The translations under genes were made by a program, and so were the position numbers. Below are positions 1-4,930 of a stretch of 9,927 nt of DNA, one piece after another (the first letter of the stretch is position 1; each line of letters opens with the position of its first letter). Source of the DNA: Candidatus Woesearchaeota archaeon. Its GTDB lineage: Archaea > Nanobdellota > Nanobdellia > Woesearchaeales > ARS49. Under the pieces are notes generated by a model that did not search any database, had not been told where the DNA came from, and was given only the letters and a program-made list of their open reading frames with translations. The DNA is taken from NCBI GenBank assembly GCA_019323575.1, contig JAHWHB010000002.1:1-9927 (forward strand), in the 5' to 3' direction.

Positions 1-65
1 ACCTCCACCAGTTCACAACACCAGAAAACCTAGAAGCAGAACTACAAAAATTAAAATTACTTTAA
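1..65 (+). CDS. C-terminal end of a plus-strand gene (partial)
   Basis: Frame 3 stays open from the window edge to a TAA at 63-65 and gives 20 residues ending in LEAELQKLKLL, a charged helical tail that looks like a real C-terminus. The rest of the gene lies outside the window, so no function can be assigned. Its stop codon overlaps the stop end of the minus-strand PH-domain gene by 9 nt, a tail-to-tail arrangement. The other forward frames either stop early (frame 1) or run on as an antisense shadow of the next gene (frame 2). The piece is short, so confidence is limited. Confidence 0.4.
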   Translation, partial: LHQFTTPENLEAELQKLKLL

Positions 66-599
66 CCCCTTCCCAGCATAAAGACTCTCCTTTCTATGAG
101 ACAAATGCTGCTGAAGAAGCTTAAGCACCTCATAAGGATTTTCAACATAACTAAAAGTATCATACTTAGGACGAAGACTGCTCTGACCTTTACCTGTGCT
201 GAAAGACTCCATCTCACCAGTAAACATCTTAACGCTGCCAACCTTGAAAATAACACCGAGCAAGCCAACATCAACAGAGGCATTCTGAATACGATCATAA
301 TCAACAGAACGGAAATCCCTTCCAATAATACCAGATTGCAGCACCGCCCTCTTATTAGTAATGGCATAATGAGTCCTCTCAAAAGCAAGAGAGCCAAGAA
401 CAAAAGCCAAAACAACAACCAAAACAAAAACAGCCAACCCTAAAATAATGCTGCCAAGACCAAGCACGGCAAAAACCCCAAGAAAAACACCCAGTATTAT
501 ACCAATCAAAACAGAAAAAAACATGTAAGGAGCATACCTTGGCTTGCCATCCCAGATAACCTTCTCCTTCGGCTCCAAAATCCTAGGAATCTCGTTCAT
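57..599 (-). CDS. Two-helix membrane protein with bacterial-type PH domain (bPH2/DUF304, YdbT-like)
   Basis: This 180-residue protein has a short cytosolic N-terminus with the family-typical ExVIWDGKP stretch (residues 12-20). Two hydrophobic helices follow at about 25-47 and 49-72, and then a soluble beta-rich part begins with ERTHYAITNKR (74-84). The passages around VDYDRIQNASVD and VGSVKMFTG match the bPH2 (PF03703) pattern of membrane-anchored PH-like domains. Family function is poorly known; membrane-surface scaffolding or lipid or protein binding is the usual guess. The last 30 residues are a basic tail. The start ATG (597-599) sits about 25 nt downstream of a minus-strand TATA-like sequence at 621-630. 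The gene is divergent from the CDP-alcohol phosphatidyltransferase gene and convergent with the partial gene at the window edge. The family call is confident; the role is unknown. Confidence 0.8.
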   Translation of the reverse strand: MNEIPRILEPKEKVIWDGKPRYAPYMFFSVLIGIILGVFLGVFAVLGLGSIILGLAVFVLVVVLAFVLGSLAFERTHYAITNKRAVLQSGIIGRDFRSVDYDRIQNASVDVGLLGVIFKVGSVKMFTGEMESFSTGKGQSSLRPKYDTFSYVENPYEVLKLLQQHLSHRKESLYAGKGLK

Positions 600-620
600 A
601 CAGCACGCTTTCCTCTAGCT

Positions 621-630
621 AAATTATAAA
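621..630 (-). promoter_or_regulatory. Archaeal TATA box for the PH-domain gene
   Basis: Read on the minus strand the sequence is TTTATAATTT, centred about 27 nt before the ATG at 599. That spacing would place transcription start at or just before the ATG, giving a leaderless or nearly leaderless mRNA. A GAGG is also present 12 nt before the ATG (plus-strand CCTC at 612-615), so a short leader is possible. Confidence 0.45.
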
Positions 631-664
631 CTTTTTGCTTAAAAAATACAAAAAGAGGACAACA

Positions 665-670
665 TTTATA
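665..670 (+). promoter_or_regulatory. Archaeal TATA box for the phosphatidyltransferase-PHP pair
   Basis: TTTATA lies about 33 nt before the ATG at 701. With archaeal spacing, transcription would begin around 693-697, leaving a leader of only a few bases. This argues against the longer in-frame start at 635, which would lie upstream of the promoter. Confidence 0.5.
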
Positions 671-700
671 TCTGGTATAAAGTTCAATAGAAATAGGAAA

Positions 701-1210
701 ATGAAAAGAAACAAAATAATCAATTGGCCAAATTTAATAACGACACTCAGATTCATATGCATACCCTTCTTCCTGTGGACGCTGGTAAAAGCACAAATAA
801 CCTTGTCAATCATACTATTTTTATCAATAACTTTAGGAGATGTACTTGATGGCTTTCTTGCAAAAAAATTAAAACAACAAACCTATTTTGGAAAACTATA
901 TGATGGAATAACAGACACCATATTCTTTTATTCAACACTGATAACCATCACTTTTACAGAAAAACTAAACATAATCTTACTTCTGCTGTTGATATTACCA
1001 AGATTATGGACTTTCAGCAAAGAATCATATCATTATCTAAAAACAAGAAAAATCACCTACGACACATCAATATATCGTAAAATAGCAGGAGCATTCATCT
1101 TTATCCTAATATTAATATCAATCCTGAAAAAAAATATAAACTTAGAAGCACTTATAGCAGTAATAGCAATATATTTAACGATAATTCTGGAGAGGTTCTT
1201 AAAGAAATGA
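701..1210 (+). CDS. CDP-alcohol phosphatidyltransferase family membrane enzyme
   Basis: Enzymes of this family (PF01066) transfer a phosphatidyl or archaetidyl group from a CDP-activated lipid to an alcohol such as glycerol phosphate, inositol phosphate or serine, making polar membrane lipids. The signature DxxDGxxAK(x8)GxxxDxxxD is complete: D47, D50, G51, A54, K55, G64, D68 and D72 in a 169-residue protein. The usual Arg of the AR pair is Lys here. Several hydrophobic helices surround it (about 13-28, 32-46, 74-86, 89-101, 130-142 and 150-163). NLITTLRF near the N-terminus is the usual family opening. ATG 701 is chosen because a TATA box lies at 665-670, between it and the alternative start at 635. 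The downstream PHP gene overlaps by 4 nt (ATGA), implying translational coupling. The acceptor alcohol cannot be told from sequence. Confidence 0.88.
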   Translation: MKRNKIINWPNLITTLRFICIPFFLWTLVKAQITLSIILFLSITLGDVLDGFLAKKLKQQTYFGKLYDGITDTIFFYSTLITITFTEKLNIILLLLLILPRLWTFSKESYHYLKTRKITYDTSIYRKIAGAFIFILILISILKKNINLEALIAVIAIYLTIILERFLKK

Positions 1211-2025
1211 AAAACAAAATCAGATATGGAACTACAGAGTTCAAAAATCCTGACCTATACAAACTAAACAAAAAAGGATTCTTTATGGCAGACATGCACT
1301 TTCATTCCAACCTAGGGGAAGGATTTTTAGTCGCAAGACAAATATTAAACGTAATAAAAAACAAAAAAATGGCAGCAGCAATCACCGACCATAATTCTAT
1401 ACGCGGAGCAGTAAAACTTTATTCACAAAGTCCAGAAAAAATAATTCCAGGAACAGAAATCATTTCAAAAGAAGGAGTCCACTGCCTTTTTTACTTCTAT
1501 AATATGAAAGAGCTGCAAAATTTTTATTCAAAACATGTGGAAAACGAAATCGATTCAAACTATAATTTTTATCTCAAAACAAAAATACTAGATATTATTG
1601 ACGCCTCAAAAAACTACAGTTGCGTCGTCTGTTTACCCCACCCTTTCTCCTATTTTAGTCCAAAATTCCACGAAATGCTTAAAGAAATTGTAAAAAATAA
1701 AAAAGTAAACGCTATAGAAACTATTAACGGGTTCTTGCCCCATATGTTTAACCGCAGCGCTGCAGACTTTTCTTTAAAAGTAAAAACAGGAATAACCGGA
1801 GGAACAGACGGGAGAACACTTCAAGAGATAGGCAATGTTGTAACGTGCGCCAAAGCAGACACAAAAGAAGAATTCCTAGATTCAATCAGAAAAAGAAAAA
1901 CCATAGTTCTCGGAACAGAAATGAATACGATAGGCAAACTCAGAAATATCATCTATAGGCCTGAAATGCATCCAAAAAACTGGCCTGCATCACTAAAACG
2001 ACGCATAAAAATAATAATTTCTTAA
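1207..2025 (+). CDS. PHP-domain metal-dependent phosphoesterase
   Basis: This 272-residue protein carries the PHP (PF02811) metal-binding motifs in order: H31-F-H33 in ADMHFHSN, D61-H62 in ITDHNS, E84 in GTEI, H92, H145 in LPHP, and D201 in GGTDGR. PHP proteins hydrolyse phosphate esters with two or three bound metal ions; examples are histidinol-phosphatase, Trp-operon-linked phosphoesterases and DNA polymerase PHP domains. There is no polymerase or other fused domain, so it is a stand-alone phosphoesterase. No signal peptide or membrane helix is seen; the C-terminus (about 254-272) is basic. The ATG overlaps the stop of the phosphatidyltransferase gene (ATGA), so the two proteins are probably made together. 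I infer that it may act on a phosphorylated product or substrate of that enzyme, but nothing in the sequence proves it. Confidence 0.85.
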   Translation: MKNKIRYGTTEFKNPDLYKLNKKGFFMADMHFHSNLGEGFLVARQILNVIKNKKMAAAITDHNSIRGAVKLYSQSPEKIIPGTEIISKEGVHCLFYFYNMKELQNFYSKHVENEIDSNYNFYLKTKILDIIDASKNYSCVVCLPHPFSYFSPKFHEMLKEIVKNKKVNAIETINGFLPHMFNRSAADFSLKVKTGITGGTDGRTLQEIGNVVTCAKADTKEEFLDSIRKRKTIVLGTEMNTIGKLRNIIYRPEMHPKNWPASLKRRIKIIIS

Positions 2026-2044
2026 AAATAGCAATTGCTTATTT
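2026..2044. terminator. Near-palindrome between convergent stops, possible bidirectional terminator
   Basis: Only 13 nt separate the PHP stop (2025) from the regulator stop (2039). This gap carries the perfect palindrome AGCAATTGCT (2030-2039), flanked by AAATA on the left and TTATTT on the right. Read from the minus strand it is followed by TATTTTTAAG, a T-rich stretch suited to archaeal termination. The hairpin would be small, and archaeal termination relies mainly on T-tracts, so the role is uncertain. Confidence 0.35.
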
Positions 2045-2689
2045 CGCATTAATCCCCAAATTCTTCAGCTTCCTGTGCAAAGTCTCAAAACGCAAACCAA
2101 TCTTCCTTGCAGTCTTAGAAATATTCCCTTTATTCTCAGACAAAGCCTTCTCAAAATAGCGCCTCTCAAAATCACGCTCGGCTTCTTTCAAAGTCTTAGG
2201 TGTCTCAGGAATCTCCTTGATAATATTCTTAGACAAAGAAGGAGCCTCCCTGTACAACGCCTCATACTTACGCGGGTGCAAAGCAGACTTGTAATGCTCC
2301 AAAGACTCCTCAATAATATCCTGAACAGCCAACTGCTTAACATACTCGCTCTTATGCAAAGCCTCCCTAAACTTCTGCACCTCAATCTTCATCTCAGCAA
2401 CAATACGGTGAATGCTCCTTCTGTCAACCCTTGCAATCTTGGCAACATCAGCAACATTCCCAAGATTAAGCTGCAACAAACGAGCAACATACTCGCGCTT
2501 AAACTTCTTTTTTGCATCCTTGAACTTCAGCTTCGTATCAACCTCAAACTCAAGCAAAGCAGAACGCTTCAACTTATCAGAAATATCAGTTTCAAGCTCA
2601 GAAACAGTAATGCCCAAACGCTTCTGCATAGCCTCCTCTAACAAAGGCTTCACTTTAGATTCAACCAAACGTTCAAGCTGCTCTGACAT
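2039..2689 (-). CDS. Transcriptional regulator with two Fis-type (HTH_8) helix-turn-helix domains
   Basis: This 216-residue, strongly helical, charged protein has no membrane segment. Residues about 167-212 (from LKEAERDFERRYFEKAL, through NKGNISKTARKIGL, to LHRKLKNLGI) match the Fis/NtrC C-terminal DNA-binding helix-turn-helix family (HTH_8, PF02954). Residues 57-103 align to the same region without gaps: I count 13 identities over 47 positions, including the F..R.Y...L..N.GN....A core and a shared HR. It therefore holds two HTH_8-like units joined by a helical linker (about 104-150) and a proline-containing stretch (about 150-166). No AAA+ or receiver domain is present, unlike bacterial NtrC proteins. 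The promoter carries a 10-bp direct repeat around its TATA box, which suggests autoregulation. The family call is good; the target genes are unknown. Confidence 0.72.
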   Translation of the reverse strand: MSEQLERLVESKVKPLLEEAMQKRLGITVSELETDISDKLKRSALLEFEVDTKLKFKDAKKKFKREYVARLLQLNLGNVADVAKIARVDRRSIHRIVAEMKIEVQKFREALHKSEYVKQLAVQDIIEESLEHYKSALHPRKYEALYREAPSLSKNIIKEIPETPKTLKEAERDFERRYFEKALSENKGNISKTARKIGLRFETLHRKLKNLGINAK

Positions 2690-2696
2690 GATATTT

Positions 2697-2743
2697 TTGT
2701 CATACTCTCTAGTATATAAATTTTATGATTTTATTGTCATACT
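2697..2743 (-). promoter_or_regulatory. Promoter of the double-HTH gene with paired 10-bp direct repeats (candidate operator)
   Basis: TTGTCATACT occurs exactly twice, at 2697-2706 and 2734-2743, 37 bp apart start to start. Between them on the minus strand lies the TATA box TTTATATA (2713-2720), about 26 nt from the ATG at 2689. One copy falls between TATA and transcription start; the other lies about where upstream activator or BRE contacts would be. The first copy also forms ATACT-ctct-AGTAT (2702-2715), an inverted repeat that runs into the TATA box. This arrangement fits a repressor-type operator, probably for the encoded HTH protein. Confidence 0.45.
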
Positions 2744-2747
2744 AGAA

Positions 2748-3185
2748 TTAGGGTTTAGGGTTATACATCTCTGACAGGCGAGAATAACCGTCAATAACAT
2801 CCCTGATTTCGCTCATAACAGCGCCGTTCTGATTGGCATAAGAGTAAAGAGAAATAGTTGTCTCTAAATCATAAGACAAGGCGCGTTTTGCACTTTCAAG
2901 CACCCTGCGTAAATCTTCAGAAGAGAGCGAAAGAACAGCATTGCTTTCTTTCAACGCCCTCCTTGAACGCCACCATTTAAAAATATTAACAGAATGATTC
3001 TCTGACTCAGGATTCTCCAAAATCTCAACCAGCTTTCCAAAATAACGGCTTGCAGACAACAAAGGAAAAACAATATGAGAAAAAGCAGAATGAGGCGCTT
3101 TTTTTGAAGCAGCAGTCAAAGCACGCTCTGACAGAATATCTACATAATGATAAACCTCTCTGAAAAAAGCCTTTTTGTCGTCCAT
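2748..3185 (-). CDS. Hypothetical all-helical cytosolic protein
   Basis: I do not recognise this protein. From the chosen start it has 145 residues (MDDKKAFFREVYHYVD... to a C-terminal MYNPKP), is predicted almost fully helical and has no membrane segment, signal peptide or metal motif. A basic, Trp-containing patch (KWWRSRR) lies mid-protein. A longer start 16 codons upstream (3233) is possible in frame. I prefer ATG 3183-3185 because a TATA-like TTTTAAAA lies about 26 nt before it, and the longer version would have to be transcribed from inside the tRNA promoter region. Its 3' end abuts the promoter of the HTH regulator on the same strand, so the two genes may be partly co-transcribed. That is only a positional hint that they share a process. 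Confidence 0.6.
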   Translation of the reverse strand: MDDKKAFFREVYHYVDILSERALTAASKKAPHSAFSHIVFPLLSASRYFGKLVEILENPESENHSVNIFKWWRSRRALKESNAVLSLSSEDLRRVLESAKRALSYDLETTISLYSYANQNGAVMSEIRDVIDGYSRLSEMYNPKP

Positions 3186-3206
3186 CTTAACAGCAAAAAA
3201 CGACTC

Positions 3207-3216
3207 TTTTAAAAAC
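3207..3216 (-). promoter_or_regulatory. TATA-like box for the hypothetical helical protein gene
   Basis: The minus-strand sequence GTTTTTAAAA is centred about 26 nt upstream of the ATG at 3185. This is consistent with leaderless transcription, as for several other genes in this window. Confidence 0.4.
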
Positions 3217-3237
3217 TTTATCCAGAAACACAAATAT

Positions 3238-3248
3238 CTTTTTAAACA
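3238..3248 (+). promoter_or_regulatory. TATA box of the tRNA-Lys gene
   Basis: CTTTTTAAACA is centred about 28 nt upstream of the first base of the tRNA (3271). This is the usual archaeal distance for a tRNA transcript that starts at or very near the mature 5' end. Confidence 0.5.
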
Positions 3249-3270
3249 GAACCAAGATTCTCCTGGTCAA

Positions 3271-3389
3271 GGGCCCTTAGCTCAGCTGGTTAGAGCACCT
3301 GACTCTTATTGCCAACTGCGGTTGTCAAAACTTCAACCACAACGGTAGAAGTAATCAGGGGGTCGCGGGTTCGAATCCCGTAGGGCCCG
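3271..3389 (+). tRNA. tRNA-Lys (anticodon CTT), with intron
   Basis: The cloverleaf is complete. The acceptor stem is GGGCCCT (3271-3277) with AGGGCCC (3382-3388) and discriminator G3389. The D stem is GCTC/GAGC (3280-3283, 3293-3296). The anticodon stem is CCTGA/TCAGG (3298-3302, 3355-3359). The variable loop has 5 nt. The T stem is GCGGG/CCCGT (one G-T pair) around TTCGAAT. The anticodon CTT (3305-3307) reads AAG, and a G discriminator suits archaeal tRNA-Lys. The mature length is 74 nt after removal of a 45-nt intron at the canonical 37/38 site. CCA is not encoded, so it must be added by a CCA-adding enzyme. A TATA box lies 28 nt upstream. Confidence 0.93.
3309..3353 (+). other. tRNA intron (37/38 position) with bulge-helix-bulge-like fold
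   Basis: This 45-nt insert lies between loop positions 37 (A3308) and 38 (A3354). AAG at 3349-3351 can pair with the anticodon CTT, as in typical archaeal bulge-helix-bulge substrates of the splicing endonuclease. The rest forms an inner stem (TGCC 3310-3313 with GGTA 3344-3347, one G-T pair). A terminal hairpin, GGTTG/CAACC (3320-3324 with 3334-3338), has a 9-nt loop. The exact cut sites could shift by a base. No coding or C/D-box content is seen. Confidence 0.8.
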
Positions 3390-3450
3390 TTCTTACAAAA
3401 CCTTAATAAAGCCATAAATTTTCTCCCTCAATAACAAAGAGGTGATATGA

Positions 3451-3672
3451 ATGGCAAAGAAAACTGGATGCGGGCTAAGATGCCTGATAATGAAACTAAT
3501 AGCAATCTTGCTAGCAGGAGCAGGACTATATGTAATAGTAAGCGGAATAATGAGACAATGGGCAGGAATGTTCCCATTCACACATGTGTTTCTATGGTAT
3601 GCAGGAGGATTCCTGTTGTGGTGCCTTGCAAAATACTTCAAAATGAAAGCCTGCGACACCTGCAGCCTATAA
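3451..3672 (+). CDS. Small two-helix membrane protein with paired cysteines at both ends
   Basis: I do not recognise this 73-residue protein. Two hydrophobic helices (about 12-32 and 42-60) are separated by a short RQWAGMFPFTH turn, making a helical hairpin. The N-terminal segment holds C7 and C11 (CGLRC), the C-terminal segment C68 and C71 (CDTC), and C58 is in the second helix. In a hairpin both termini lie on the same side, so the four cysteines could form one metal site or a redox pair; this is inference. A clear Shine-Dalgarno GAGGTGA (3439-3445) lies 5 nt before ATG 3451. The same region contains an overlapping ATG at 3447 in another frame whose product is not membrane-like, so I reject it. 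A TATA-like CATAAATTT precedes the gene at 3412-3420. Confidence 0.7.
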   Translation: MAKKTGCGLRCLIMKLIAILLAGAGLYVIVSGIMRQWAGMFPFTHVFLWYAGGFLLWCLAKYFKMKACDTCSL

Positions 3673-3695
3673 TTTTATTTTTTTATTTTCTTCTC
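3671..3695 (+). terminator. T-rich transcription terminator after the small membrane protein gene
   Basis: Directly after the stop codon the plus strand reads ATAATTTTATTTTTTTATTTTCTTC, several T-runs in a row with no strong hairpin. T-tracts of this kind are the usual intrinsic terminators of archaeal RNA polymerase. It separates this gene from the promoter of the exosome operon. Confidence 0.5.
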
Positions 3696-3708
3696 TAAGT
3701 TCGCAACG

Positions 3709-3717
3709 TTTATAAAT
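3709..3717 (+). promoter_or_regulatory. Main TATA box of the pop5-psmA-exosome operon
   Basis: TTTATAAAT is the best TATA match before the operon. Standard spacing puts transcription start near 3739-3742, exactly where the leader hairpin begins, leaving a leader of about 73 nt. A second AT-rich match, CTTTAAAAAA (3726-3735), could act as an alternative promoter. Most other genes here look leaderless, so a leader of this length is unusual for this genome segment. Confidence 0.5.
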
Positions 3718-3740
3718 CTCCACTTCTTTAAAAAACAAGA

Positions 3741-3782
3741 GTGAGAAAAGAGCGGAGAAATATGAAAAATATTTTTTCTCAC
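3741..3782 (+). promoter_or_regulatory. Bulged hairpin in the operon leader
   Basis: GTGAGAAAA (3741-3749) is perfectly complementary to TTTTCTCAC (3774-3782), giving a 9-bp stem. Immediately inside it, AATAT (3759-3763) pairs with ATATT (3769-3773) around a GAAAA loop (3764-3768). The two stems abut on the 3' side and are separated on the 5' side by a 9-nt purine-rich bulge, GAGCGGAGA (3750-3758). The element begins at about the predicted transcription start. The inner stem contains the AUG of the 12-codon mini-ORF, and the bulge contains its GGAG. It looks like an RNA-level control element, but no known riboswitch family is recognised. Confidence 0.45.
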
Positions 3783-3800
3783 CTGATAATCCCGATTTAG
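3762..3800 (+). CDS. Possible 12-residue leader peptide (uORF)
   Basis: An ATG at 3762 opens the peptide MKNIFSHLIIPI and stops at TAG 3798-3800, just 13 nt before the pop5 start. GGAG at 3754-3757 lies 4 nt upstream, a slightly short but usable Shine-Dalgarno spacing. The stop codon directly abuts the pop5 Shine-Dalgarno (GGTGA, 3801-3805), so terminating ribosomes could re-initiate on pop5. The peptide has no run of one amino acid that would suggest classical attenuation. It may be chance, though the position inside a hairpin is notable. Confidence 0.3.
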   Translation: MKNIFSHLIIPI

Positions 3801-3813
3801 GGTGAAGGGACAT

Positions 3814-4170
3814 ATGAAGGGTTTAAAACCATTATTACCGACATTAAAGGAAAAGAAACGTTATTTAGCCTTTGAAATAATCTCAAAAAGCAAAATAAAG
3901 GCGTTTTCAGAGGTATCCAAGGTAATCTGGGCTTCAACGCTCTCATACGCCGGAACCAAAGGGGCTGCCAAAATAGGATTATGGATACTCCCAGAAACAT
4001 ACAACCCAGAAAAACAAAGAGGACTCATAAAAGTAGGCCACAAACACCTAGAAGAACTAAAAGCAGCACTCGCGCTCATAACACAAATAGAACAACAGCC
4101 AGCAATAATCCGCTCAATAGGAGCATCAGGAATACTGGCAAAAGCACAACAACGCTATATCGGAGGATGA
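3814..4170 (+). CDS. rnp2: RNase P protein component Pop5 (Rnp2)
   Basis: Pop5 pairs with Rpp30 and helps RNase P RNA cleave 5' leaders from precursor tRNAs. The 118-residue product has the family's N-terminal block PTLKEKKRYLAFEII (9-23), a central segment with EVSKVIWASTLSYAGTKGAA (33-52), GLIKVGHKHLEELKAALALI (70-89), and the C-terminal IIRSIGASGILAKAQQRY. Length and order match archaeal Pop5. ATG 3814 is preferred over the in-frame GTG at 3802, because GTG overlaps the GGTGA (3801-3805) that is well spaced (8 nt) to serve ATG 3814. Its stop overlaps the GGAGG of psmA. The usual operon partner gene for Rpp30 is not in this window. This is the first gene of the long turnover operon. Confidence 0.88.
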   Translation: MKGLKPLLPTLKEKKRYLAFEIISKSKIKAFSEVSKVIWASTLSYAGTKGAAKIGLWILPETYNPEKQRGLIKVGHKHLEELKAALALITQIEQQPAIIRSIGASGILAKAQQRYIGG

Positions 4171-4174
4171 GATA

Positions 4175-4930
4175 ATGGTAAAAAGAGACGATGACAACAT
4201 GCAGCCAATGCCCCACCAGCTAATGGGGTATGACAGGGCAATAACAATGTTTTCCCCAGACGGAAGACTATTACAGGTTGAATACGCAAAAAAAACAGTC
4301 AGACAAGGAAGCACAGCAATAGGAATGATATGCTCAGACGGCGTACTATTGGTCGCAGACAAAAGAATAGTAGACAAACTGGTAATACCAGAAACAGTAG
4401 AAAAAATATTCCAGATAGACGACCACATCGGAGCAACAGCATCAGGAATACTATCAGACGCAAGAGTGCTAATAGAAAGAGCACAAGTAAAAGCACAACA
4501 ACACAAAGTAACATACGACACTCCAATAGACACAGTGAGTGTGGTCAAGGATGTATGCTCACTAAAACAAATATGCACGCAATCCGGAGGGCTAAGACCA
4601 TTCGGAGTCAGCGTAATACTAGCAGGAATAGACAACGACGGACCAAAACTATTCGAAACAGACCCGACAGGAATATTCTTCCAGTTCAGAGCAACAGCAA
4701 TAGGAGAAGGAGAGACAGAAATAGAAGAAATACTCGCAAAAGAATACAGTGAAAAGATAACAATAGAAGAAGGACTAAAACTAGCAATCAACGCGCTAAA
4801 CCAAGTCCTAGACAAAAACTTCAGCGTAGAAAGAGTAGACGCAGCATACATAACAACGGCAGAAAAGAAGTTTGTACAAGTCAAAAAAGACAAACTCGAA
4901 AAACTGCTCAAAGAAGCAAAGAAAAGATAA
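4175..4930 (+). CDS. psmA: 20S proteasome alpha subunit
   Basis: PsmA forms the outer heptameric rings and the gate of the archaeal 20S proteasome and docks regulatory ATPases such as PAN. The signature YDRAITMFSPDGRLLQVEYA (19-38) is nearly identical to characterised archaeal alpha subunits. It is followed by GSTAIGM (45-51), VLLVADKR, ATASGILSDARVL, GGLRPFGVSVILAG and ETDPTGIFFQFRATAIG. At 251 residues it is slightly longer than usual; an extra N-terminal segment of about 8-10 residues (MVKRDDDN) precedes the gate motif. An internal ATG at 4199 would remove it, but GGAGG at 4162-4166 favours the start at 4175. It ends in a Lys/Glu-rich coiled tail. It lies between pop5 and SDO1, as in the conserved archaeal exosome superoperon. 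No beta subunit gene is in the window. Confidence 0.97.
   Translation: MVKRDDDNMQPMPHQLMGYDRAITMFSPDGRLLQVEYAKKTVRQGSTAIGMICSDGVLLVADKRIVDKLVIPETVEKIFQIDDHIGATASGILSDARVLIERAQVKAQQHKVTYDTPIDTVSVVKDVCSLKQICTQSGGLRPFGVSVILAGIDNDGPKLFETDPTGIFFQFRATAIGEGETEIEEILAKEYSEKITIEEGLKLAINALNQVLDKNFSVERVDAAYITTAEKKFVQVKKDKLEKLLKEAKKR

Noticed and set aside
96..443. Plus-strand open frame opposite the PH-domain gene
   Set aside because: It is Asn/Thr/Arg-rich without a domain, and the minus-strand reading has clear membrane helices and a bPH2 pattern.
2749..2762. Telomere-like TTAGGGTTTAGGG
   Set aside because: It is only two units, lies in the 3' end of a coding sequence (encoding NPKP and the stop), and the organism is archaeal with no reason for such telomeres.
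3447..3698. Overlapping frame starting at ATG 3447
   Set aside because: The frame at 3451 gives a two-helix membrane protein with better spacing to GAGGTGA; the 3447 product has no coherent hydrophobic or domain pattern.
3802..3813. GTG start for Pop5
   Set aside because: The GTG is part of the GGTGA Shine-Dalgarno that properly serves ATG 3814, and Pop5 homologues need no extra residues.
4126..4911. 261-residue open frame on the minus strand
   Set aside because: It is antisense to psmA, which is unmistakable by sequence. The reading is Ser/Leu/Ile-rich with no family resemblance and no promoter.
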